Shown here: piece by piece, positions 33,601 to 45,600 of the stretch
How positions within the stretch are numbered: the stretch's first letter is position 1
Layout: the number at the start of each line of letters is the position of its first letter
DNA from: Pisaster brevispinus
Taxonomy: Eukaryota; Echinodermata; Asteroidea; Forcipulatida; Asteriidae
Reading direction: 5' to 3'
Assembly: GCA_023634235.1 (NCBI GenBank)
Contig: JAMKCF010000006.1
Location: 10,011,751-10,075,750 of the forward strand
DNA length: 64,000 nucleotides
The notes under the pieces: generated by a model
Databases searched by the model: none
What the model saw: the letters and a program-made list of their open reading frames with translations, nothing else
Told to the model about the DNA's origin: nothing
Translations under genes and position numbers: made by a program

Positions 33601-36600
33601 ATTTTTGTTCAGAGAAAAACAAATGTTCCCTCGAAATATTGTTTCGTTCCCTTCAAATATTTATTCGAGGGACCACAAATTTCGAGGTAACGTCCCCTCG
33701 AAATATTATTTTGTTGGAACAAAATAATTGTGTTTTGTTCCCTCGCAATAACATTTCGACCTTATTTCCCTGGTACGGAGTCCTTGGAATGCCGAGAGAA
33801 TTTCTGGGAGATTATTGCCATTGTTTTTGTGTATCGTTTCCGAATTCTCTTACAACTACTTCAGGTTGTATTTAACTGACTCTCCTAATTGAGCAAAGCA
33901 AATAATACAACGCCATGCAGAGTGATAGAAAGCCTTTTTGTTGCCCAAAATGCTTCTTATCTTCATCCCTATTAAATTATTATACAGTTTTTTCTTTGTA
34001 CGCCAAAAACTTAAAACTTATAAATAAGTTCCGTTATCAAACATTTTATTCTCACTCTATTGAGACTGTAATGGAACTTCAATTTAATTATTAAGAAAAA
34101 GCAAACAAGCAACAGCAACAACAGCAGTAACAACAACAGCAGCAAAAACAACAACAGCAGCAACAACAACAATAGCAACAAAACGAAACGAAAAGAAACG
34201 AGACGACACAAAACGAAACGAAACAAAATAAAACGAAACTTTGTTCCCGGGAATAATAATATTTCCTTCCCTCGAAATAACATTTCGTTTCCTCAAATTA
34301 TTTTGTTCTCTCGAAATATTAATTCAAGGGAACAAAATAAGCTATTGTGGGAAGAGATATTATTGCAAGCGAACGAAATATAATTATTTCGTTCGAACGA
34401 AATAATATTTTGAAGCAAAGAAATAATATTTTGAAGCAAAGAAATAATTTCGATGTTACGGAGTCCTTGATAAACCAAAAGAATTTCTGAGATATTAAAG
34501 CCATTATTTTAACGTATCTTTTCCGAATTCACTTACAACCGTTTTTGCTCCCTCGAATTATAGGGAATGAAATTATTTCGAGAGAGAACATTTTTTCGAA
34601 AGACTAAAATCATTTAGAGGGAGCGAAAAAAACATTTTGAGGGAACGAGTGCATATTTCGAGGTAACGAAATAATATTTCGCGGGAATCAAACAATATTT
34701 TGAGGTAACGATACAATATTTCGAGGGAACAAAATATTATTTCGAGGGAACGAAAGAATGTTAATTTAGTTGTTTACCTTAACAATTGTTTTACCTGTCC
34801 CTCTAGGGGCTCCGTAAAAAGTGACTTGAAAATTAAAAAAACTTCCTTAGCTGTGAAACAAAACAGTTAGGCACTGAGGGAACATTACCGATATCACAGT
34901 TGGTTCCAAAAAAAAATTCTGTACAGGAACAGCTGTACCCATTCGGTGCATCATCTGATGGTGAACAGTCTCCATTCTCACAGGGATTTAAAGAGCAAGG
35001 TTTGTTGATAAGCTCATTGCAGTGGTCTCCCGTGTGAAAGGGATTGCATTCACACCTGTGGAACATACAAAAACGTATTGGTTGCGACGGGTCAATCCTA
35101 TATTCATTTTAAGGTGTAGGGTCAAAGATTGGTTACTACAAAAAAACTCATAGACTGTAACAATTTACTGGATGAGACGCAAAATAATTGGCACTGTATA
35201 TCTATTTGATACTTATATATGGATCTTGTAAAACATGCTTTTGAAGTTAGACTTCAAAGTGTTGATGTCCTTTGTAACAACTTCTTTCCTTTCTTTCGTT
35301 ATAACTTAATTTTTTTCATAAATGTAGCAAAACTTCACAGTTCTGCCACTGCTAGAAATCGAAGCTGACTTGAAAAAAACTTTTTTTAACATTTCGAAAA
35401 ACTGAAGAAAAAAATCTGCACGGTGTCATGTACATAAGACAGCTTTGTAAAAGGAAGAGTGACATTTCTAAATGACGTTTCACTGCAAACTATGAAAACT
35501 TAAGGCAAACAGTACAATATGAAGTTCAGGATAGTATTTCGTTAGACTTTGACATTACCTGAAACCATTTTCAAATGGAATGCATGTTCCTTGGGAGCAT
35601 GGGGAGCTACGGCAGAAGTCAGTCTGCGCGCTGCAATCGTCACCTTCGTAACCAGCATCGCAAAGACACAGTCCATTATAACATCGACCATTAATGCAAT
35701 CAACCTATGAAGCATCAACCAGAAAAAAATGTAGAGACAGACAAACAGCCTCCCCACAAGTATCGCAACAAATTTGGCAAGTAAAGCATGAATGATACGA
35801 AAAAGTTAACCAAACCAACTACAGCACTGGTGACGTCAAAATTGTGTATGGCATCAATCTTAGGTAAGATTTCTCGTTATTGTTTGTTAAAGACGAGGAA
35901 AGAAATAAAGAAAGAGAATTTATTAAGAAAAAAACAAAACTTTTAGTTAACTAACCTCGCAGACGCAGTGAAAACCATCATTTAAGTCCTCACAGATACC
36001 ATGCAGACACGGTGAGCTAGCACATTCACCAATATCTTTGTCACAAAACGTTCCTTCATACCCTGGTGAACACGTACAGGAAAATCCATCTTTAAAATCT
36101 GTGCAGGTTCCATAAACACAAGGTGTTGTAGCACAGTCGTCTGTATCTTGATCACAGAGAGTTCCTTCGTACCCTGGTGAACATGCACAGGAGAAATCAT
36201 CTACAAGATCTGTGCAGGTTCCATAAACACAAGGTGTTGTAGCACAGTCGTCTATATCTTGATCACAGAGAAAGCCTTCATACCCAGGTGAACATGCACA
36301 GGAGAAATCATCTACAAGATCTGTGCAGGTTCCATAAACACAAGGTGTTGTAGCACAGTCGTCTATATCTTGATCACAGAGAAAGCCTTCATACCCAGGT
36401 GAACATCGGCAGAAAAATCCATCTATAAGATCTGTGCAGATTCCATAAACACAAGGTGAAGTAGCACAGTCGTCTGTATCTTGGTCACAGAGAGTTCCTT
36501 CATACCCAGGTGAACATGCACAGGAGAAATCATCTACAAGATCTGTGCAGGTTCCATAAACACAAGGTGTAGTAGCACAGTCGTCTTTATCTTGATCACA

Positions 36601-39600
36601 GAGAGTTCCTTCATACCCAGGTGAACATGTACAGGAGAAACCGTCTACAAGATCTGTGCAGGTTCCATAAACACAAGGTGTAGTAGCACAGTCGTCTATA
36701 TCTTGATCACAGAGAGTTCCTTCATACCCAGGTGAACATGTACAGGAGAAACCGTCTACAAGATCTGTGCAGGTTCCATAAACACAAGGTGTAGTAGCAC
36801 AGTCGTCTATATCTTGATCACAGAGAGTGCCTTCATACCCAGGTGAACATGCACAGGAATGCCCGTCTATAAGATCTGTGCAGGTTCCATAAACACAAGG
36901 TGAGGTAGCACAGTCGTCTATATCTTGATCACAGAGAGTTCCTTCATACCCAGGTGAACATGTACAGGAAAAACCGTCTACAAGATCTGTGCAGGTTCCA
37001 TAAACACAAGGTGAAGTAGCACAGTCGTCTATATCTTGATCACAGAGAGTTCCTTCATACCCAGGTGGACATGTACAGGAAAAACCATCTACAAGATCTA
37101 TGCAGGTTCCATAAACACAAGGTGTAGTAGCACATTCGTCTGTCTCTTGATCACAGAGAGTTCCTTCGTACCCTGGTGAACATGCACAGGAGAAATCATC
37201 TACAAGATCTGTGCAGGTTCCATAAACACAAGGTGTTGTAGCACAGTCGTCTATATCTTGATCACAGAGAAAGCCTTCATACCCAGGTGAACATGCACAG
37301 GAGAAATCATCTACAAGATCTGTGCAGGTTCCATAAACACAAGGTGTTGTAGCACAGTCGTCTATATCTTGATCACAGAGAAAGCCTTCATACCCAGGTG
37401 AACATCGGCAGAAAAATCCATCTATAAGATCTGTGCAGATTCCATAAACACAAGGTGAAGTAGCACAGTCGTCTGTATCTTGATCACAGAGAAAGCCTTC
37501 ATACCCAGGTGAACATCGGCAGAAAAATCCATCTATAAGATCTGTGCAGATTCCATAAACACAAGGTGAAGTAGCACAGTCGTCTGTATCTTGGTCACAG
37601 AGAGTTCCTTCATACCCAGGTGAACATGCACAGGAGAAATCATCTACAAGATCTGTGCAGGTTCCATAAACACAAGGTGTAGTAGCACAGTCGTCTATAT
37701 CTTGATCACAGAGAGTTCCTTCATACCCAGGTGAACATGTACAGGAAAAACCATCTACAAGATCTGTGCAGGTTCCATAAACACAAGGTGCAGTAGCACA
37801 GTCGTCTATATCTTGATCACAGAGAGTTCCTTCTTACCCAGGTGAACATGCACAAGAAAAACCATCTACAAGATCTGTGCAGGTTCCATAAACACAAGGT
37901 GTAGTAGCACAGTCGTCTATATCTTGATCACAGAGAGTTCCTTCATACCCAGGTGAACATGTACAGGAGAAACTATCTACAAGATCTGTGCAGGTTCCAT
38001 AAACACAAGGTGCAGTAGCACAGTCGTCTATATCTTGATCACAGAGAGTACCTTGATACCCAGGTGAACATGCACAAGAGAAACCATCTACAAGATCTGT
38101 GCAGGTTCCATGAACACAAGGTGTAGTAGCACAGTCGTCTATATCTTGATCACAGAGAATTCCTTCATAACCAGGTGAACACGTACAGGAGAAACCATCT
38201 ACAAGATCTGTGCAGGTTCCGTTAACACAAGGTGTAGTAGCACAGTCGTCTTTATCTTGATCACAGAGAGTTCCTTCATACCCAGGTGAACATGCACAGG
38301 AGAAACCATCTACAATTTCTGTGCAGGTTCCATTAACACAAGGTGAAGTAGCACAGTCGTCTGTATCTTGATCACAGAGAGTTCCTTCATACCCAGGTGA
38401 ACATGCACAGGAGAAACCATCTACAAGATCTGTGCAGGTTCCATGAACACAAGGTGTAGTAGCACAGTCGTCTATATCTTGATCACAGAGAATTCCTTCA
38501 TAACCAGGTGAACACGTACAGGAGAAACCATCTACAAGATCTGTGCAGGTTCCGTTAACACAAGGTGTAGTAGCACAGTCGTCTTTATCTTGATCACAGA
38601 GAGTTCCTTCATACCCAGGTGAACATGCACAGGAGAAACCATCTACAATTTCTGTGCAGGTTCCATTAACACAAGGTGAAGTAGCACAGTCGTCTGTATC
38701 TTGATCACAGAGAGTTCCTTCATACCCAGGTGAACATGCACAGGAGAAACCATCTACAAGATCTGTGCAGGTTCCATTAACACAAGGTGTAGTAGCACAG
38801 TCGTCTATATCTTGATCACAGAGAGTTCCCTCATACCCAGGTGAACACGCACAGGAGAAACCATCTACAATATATGTGCAGGTGCCGCCATTGTGACACG
38901 GTGAGCTCAAGCATTCATCAGCTTCACTGCTACAATCCTTTCCCTCGAAGCCCGGTGCGCATGTGCAGGAGAAATCTCCGATGAGGTCATGACATGTAGA
39001 TCCGCTGAGACAAGGTTGAGTTGCACATTCGTCTATTTCACAAAATTCATCAACGTAGATGAAGCCAGGTACACAAGTGCAATTGAAGGAAGCGACAAAA
39101 TCAACACACGTGGCCCCGTTTTTACAGGGTGCTGACGCGCAGTCATCTATAGCCACGTTACAGTCCACTCCTGGGTAATGGGGAACAAGTGAAATAGTTT
39201 TTACAGTTTACAATAAAATTCAAAACACAAAAATAAATAAGAAATCAAATGTATGGAAATTCTCGGCAACAATTTTCTTTTCTGTTGAGTATCAAAATTT
39301 ATAGGTAAACTGTTAAGTTTGTTTTTGACTTATACGGAATGGTTTCTAGACATCCAACATTTAGTATACGAAATTGTTCCAGGCCTAATGTTTTTATTTT
39401 TGACTTTATCTTAATGCAAGGTAAGCTGATTGTGGGTTGACTGTAATTCTGACTCACTTTATTGACCAAATTAACCAGACGTCATCATCACTAATCTTTG
39501 TTGCGCGATACCGCGTCATACGCGACGCGGCGTTTACAAGCTATAATGGAGAGGCTAAGCGTTAGTGTGTATGCCTACCGATACCGATACGTGAAAGACA

Positions 39601-42600
39601 CCTACCTACAATAATTCTAGATGTTTCCCGGAATGTTTATCACAAAGAATGTTATAAATCTGCATTTAAAACAGATTTATTAGGGAATGTATAAAATTAC
39701 TGAATGTTTCCTCTTCATAAGATCTGCTGCCCTCTCTGACATAGGGCATTATTAATTGATTTTAACGCCCCTCTTCACGACGTGGGTAAACACACAAAAC
39801 TTCGCTACAGCGAGGGAGTATTCATAGGAATTACACAAACCCGGGAAGGTTAAACGAGTTAGTGGCAAGTCAGAAAGTTTGATTGGCAGAGGCAACCACC
39901 GAATCTAGCACAGTCTGTCAGCGAGACATCTGAAATCCTGCTGCCAAGAAGATGGCTCTGCTTTATCAGAGGGTTCAGATCTTGGTAAGTCTGCATGTCT
40001 GCACAATGTTGTGCTTTAAGAATCTTAGTGAAAAAATTCAGCCCCTCAAAAGAAAAAAGAAGAAGAAAAACAAATCTACACATCACTGGGACCCAAGACC
40101 TTCCTAGATAAGTGGAATATTCCAGTCTAGAATATCAAGGGTTTTGACTCCGATGGCGTTGCACTTTGAAAAAAAACCCACACACAAATAAAACCAGCAA
40201 AACAATTAACATGTGCCACGATTCAGTGTTACAAGCCCTTACTTTGGGTTTTCAATCAATTTAGCTTGCAACGGGAACCATGACGACACTACTCTTAAAA
40301 GTCCTGACCGCCATCTTTGTTGACAAACAATGGAAACGTGCGCACGACTCTCAGCCATTGAGAGCTCTTCATGCGTGCGCGCTTTATTATTGATGGCGGC
40401 CAATGCAAGGGGTTCTATACGTACGTGTTGCCGTAACGTGTAGCATAACTTATTTTACATCATATCTTATTTCCATGTGCAGTTTGACTCCAAATATGGC
40501 AGTCGTGCCATTTGATAGCCGGATGTGACGATGATGTAAGGGGTCGAAATAACTGAATATATACAATACAACAGCTACTTGCCATTACTGTGATTGTTAA
40601 CCAGCTGTGAAAACGTTTATATTAATTTATATTGTATCACTTCGCTGAGTTTCAGTACTGCCTGGAAAAAGTGGGTACTTTTTTCTAAGAAAATGGTGAA
40701 ACCAGTACTTTAGGTTTTGCCCAGAAGAAAGCAAGTCAGAGCCTAGCTTTAGTCTGCCAGTGCTCGTTGACAGTTTGTTGCTTGGTATAGTACATGAGTT
40801 TGTATGCTATGGTATAGCACTGTAGTCATAATTCTTAAAACCCATAGATTAGGTGACATATGTTATGTTTCATGATAGTTAAAAAAACTGAAGTAACATC
40901 TTCTTTTTAATTATGGCGACTGAAAATGTTTATGCTTGTTGTATTTCACTAAGGTAAAAAAAAAATTAGTCACCCTTATAAACAATATAAGTTTGAATTT
41001 TACTATTCCCGTGTAAAAAATGAAATTAAAAAGTGTTTTCCATTTATGAACCGTTTTGTCTGAAGCTATTTTGGAAATAAAACGTAGTCAACGGTAAATA
41101 GTGTACCTTCCCATCCTTCATGGCATATCTTGGCCCCTGTACTGTTGTCGCAATCGTAATGCCCCTTACTATCGTCCCTTGGTTTGCAATACACATTGCA
41201 GTCTGATGTGAAGTAGTTCTTGTTGCAATAGACTTTAACTTGAAAATAAAACCTGCCGACGAAAATGACAACAAATCACAGCATGAGAAGGTAGCAGTTT
41301 TTCGTGTTGACCGAGTACAAGTGATGTAACCTGCTATTCCGAGGCGGTTTCATACGGAAGACTGTTTAGTAAGTGCTTTTATCACTTAAAAAAACCATAT
41401 CCTTTCTATATGTTTTGTTATGCAATGATACTTTCCATGGCAGTAATGGGCTACTGTAGTTTCACTTTTTCCCGGCAAATGTATGCACTTTATTTTACGC
41501 ATCGAGCCATACAGCTTTCAGTTCGTGCGCATGTGATTGGTGCTGCTTGGTTAGTGTAGAAAGCGGCCGCGCTCGTGTAAAGTGAATGGACAAGGCTTCG
41601 TAAAAAAGTGAATGGTCATACTCAACTGGCGAATATAATTGTTATTTTTTTATATTTTATTTTATTATTATAATCGAGGGTGTATGAGAGATTACGATTG
41701 CGAGGTATTGTACATGAAGATACGTACTCTGACTTTGTGTCTCGCAAGTAGTACTTGTTCCACACGGCCTGATTCTTAGATGATGAAGCATATGGTCGAA
41801 CGTTTTTGTAGTACTGGCTTATTTCATTACCAGGGCCTATATCCTCATCATGTGACCGTACCTTGACTCGAAACCCTCCCTAAACGCAAATACAAAAGTA
41901 AAACCACGATGTTGGATTTATGATCATGGTTCTTGTACTTTTTATATGAATCTTGTGAGATGTTCAAACGGGACATCACCAACGTTATTGCGTGGGATGC
42001 CACATACTACAGAGTTGGACTCTTAATCAACGTCAGTTGTTTTCATGGAAACGCAGTCTTAACTTCCTTGAGGACTCAAATGCTTGCAAAAAACCCATTT
42101 AAGGTTGTTGTTACCGTAAAACTATGGCAGGCTTTCATATCTTTCCCCCTTAGGTTTTCCTAGGGATGCCTAACTAATCTCTCACTAATTTCTTAGCTCA
42201 AGAAATGGGGTTATCTGAAAGACCAGGATTATGACATACATTAAGCGTTTCTGAACCACAAACCATGGATCGCCTACTCAGATGTCCCTTACTGTAGCAG
42301 AAAGTTGATGCTGGAAACATAACTGAATTTAAACACTAAAGCGGCAAAGACTGTGTTCAGTTCTGGCTGAATTGCATCCTCTAGTGTCGACACGATAAGA
42401 ATATATCTCTAAATTTAAAGTTTAACTTCGATCATTTTAAACTCAATAATCAGAAGACAGACTAGTTTTGCGCGATCAACCGCACATTGTAAAAGTTGAT
42501 ACAAGTATATACAAAAGTTAAACAAATATGCAAATTCCAGCAGCTCGAAAATACAGCAAATCCAAACATGAAAAGGATAAAAATGCTGAATTTAAGTAAA

Positions 42601-45600
42601 CTAGTGTGAAGTGAAATTGAAATTTATGTTCGTGGCACGTGCACGCGTGCGCATTTCCATTGTTTTACCTCAGTCTTTTGGATTGAACAAAAGAAAAAAA
42701 TAGTCTAAAAAAGATAAACCGTCTTTAATCTACGGGAACTTGGTCACTCTCACCTTCCATTTAACTGCTTTGAAAACCTGAGGGTTTCTTATATTGGTAG
42801 GGATGATTACCGGAAAAGCAAAGTTGTTCGAGTTATCAAATACTACATCAGTCCTAAGGTTGACTAAACTGCATTGGTTGAAACTATTAGATCTGCCAAA
42901 AAAGAAGAAAAAAGAAGAAGAAAGAATTTATAAAAAAGAAATACCCCCCAAAACAACAACACCCCTAAACAAAACAAAACAAAACACACACATGGCCTAT
43001 TAAATGCTGGGTTCGTTTTTTTGGCCGACTGGACCTTACAATTTAGGGGGAAATGTAATTAAATTACTTTGTTTTTTATTCGAAAAAGTAATAAGAATAT
43101 CTAATCTATTACCCCCCACACAAAAAAAACCACCACCAAAAACAAACAAACAAACCCAAAACAAAACAAACAAAAACACAATGCCACCAACTGACTGGCT
43201 TTCGCTCGAATTAGTTGTGTGCAACATAGAAATACACTACGTGTCTAAATTAATTAGTAACTAATTGAAGTTACTTGGGCAGACTTTCGCCGATCTTTTT
43301 TCATTTTTTTTCTCTGAACGAGACCAAGACAGATGATGCTGTTTTAAAACGGAATAACCTATAAAACGTTCGCATATGCCATGGAAGGCAATGTCTAAAA
43401 CACACGTTACATGCAAACTTGGCGCCCCCATGTTTTTGACTGAATACATTTAAATGTAATAAGAATACTTGTAAGACAAACTTTTGAAGAAATTACCTTA
43501 CACTTCTAAATATCCAGAAGTTCAAATGAGTTATTATTTTAGACAGAAATGCACCCTCTTGTGGATGAAAAGGGCTCAGTTGTGTATATTATTCCAATAA
43601 ACTGGCCTGTGCAAAGCACAGCCAAAACTTCCGTCAATGAGGAATACTAACCCGGATGTCATGTCCTCGTCTAGGCACACTTCGAAATAAGTGTCACATA
43701 GACCGCACAATGGGTCACAAAAGCATGACTCTAGCACCCTGAAGCTGCTGAAGAGAAATTCCACTGTGGCATCAGGTCTGACAGGGTGAATTACCTAACA
43801 ACAAAACAATACACAACCATGACATGGAGCTCCGATCTCGCCATATATTAAACGTAGCGTCATCGAGTGCTTTTTGACAAATGTAATGCTGATTTATTGG
43901 CCAAAAAAAAAAATAATAATAATAATAACAGTCTGTGTGAAAGTTTCAGCGGAATACAGTGTTTACTTACTGAAAAAAAAAGCAAAAGAAACTGTCACAG
44001 TGTTTTCACAAAAACGTATAGAGTCCATCCACGTTGAGCGAGATGGCAACCGCATCTCCGGCCTATAAAGCATTTGCAAACGGACACCACCCCTCAGAAA
44101 TCTGGAGAAACGATTCATACATGAATCGTTTCTCAGATTTAAGTGAAGGATGCTTACTACCATTACCATCTTTATAACCAGTAAGCTTTCGGATACGTAT
44201 TACAATTGATTTTTATTATTTTTTATTAATTTATTTATTATTATTATTATTTTATCTTATCACAGTATGCAAAAGAAAGATCACATTTTCTTTTGTGCCG
44301 GTAACTCCTCGAGTCGGGCTCCGTCCCGTACCTATAGATCTCAAGGGTCTCTCTCAGAATCCTCGCTGTTCCCAAAAGCGCCGCCTCCTGTAACAGATCT
44401 ACCCTCACATTTGTCCCTATTTCCTCTAGATGTTTCCCCAGTGCTTTCGGAGTGGTGCCAAGTGCTCCAACCACCACGGGGACTACTTTCACCTTCACCT
44501 GCCAAATCTTACAGAGTTCCCTGGCCAGGTCTTGGTACTTTTGGATCTTTTCTGTCTCCTTCGTAGCGACCCTTATATCACCCGGCACAGCAATATCAAT
44601 GAGATGACACATCTTCTTCGTCTTATCTAAGACTACAACATCCGGACGCTATGTTCTATAACATGATCAGTCTGAATGTTAAAGTCCCAGAGGATCTTGA
44701 CCTGGTCGGTCTCTACAACTTTATCCGGAACATGATCGTACCATTTTGTAGTCACTTGGACACCATTCTTTTTTACACAAATCCCAGTGAATCACCTTGG
44801 CCAACTTGTCATGTCTTCCTTTGTACTCCGTCTGGGCCCACATACTACATTCACTGACAATATGAACTACAGTCTCCTCCCCCTTATCACACATTCTGCA
44901 CCTAGGAGAGACGTTTGCTTTCTCTTTCCTTGCCTTCATTACATTTGTCATTTAGAGACTGGTCTTGCACCGCAGTAATCAAGCCCTCTGTTTCATCTTC
45001 AGTTCTCTGCTCTTTAACCAATTCCAGGACTTGCTGCTGGCAATTTCTTCAGTACATCTCAAGAACCGGCCATGAAGTGGTTTGTTCCGCCAATCTTGAT
45101 GTCTTTCCTCTTTCCTTTGCCTCTCGTACTCCTTCGGCCCAACTTTGCCCGCCTTCGTGTACTCTACGCAACTTGCTACAAGTTTTCCTCAGTCCTCCTT
45201 ATATGACAATATAAGCTCTCTGACCTCGGAAGATAAAGTCTGCTCACATTCGCCCGCGGATGAAGCATACCATTCATGGTCATCAGTTTTCTTGTTCTCC
45301 TGTCCGTGACATCTAGATCTTCCTTAGTCCACTCGACAATACCCGCACTGTACCTCATCAAAGACACGGCCATGTGTTAATTGCCTTAATCTCGCTCCCC
45401 CGTTCAGTTTAGACTTCAAGCATTTCTTCACCCGTCTGTGCGGCACCTAAATGTAGCCCGAGCCCTTAATGTCGCCCCGACCTAAATGTAGCCCCAAAGT
45501 TGTACCTAGATGTCGCCCCGACCTAAATGTAGCCCCAAAAGTGTACCTAGATGTCGCCCCGACCTAAATATAGCCCCAAAAGTTGTACCTAGATGTCGCC

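Noticed and set aside
34011..34296. Minus-strand frames with long Leu or Val/Ala runs
   Set aside because: They are translations of the CAG/CAA and GAAAC microsatellites in a gene C intron.
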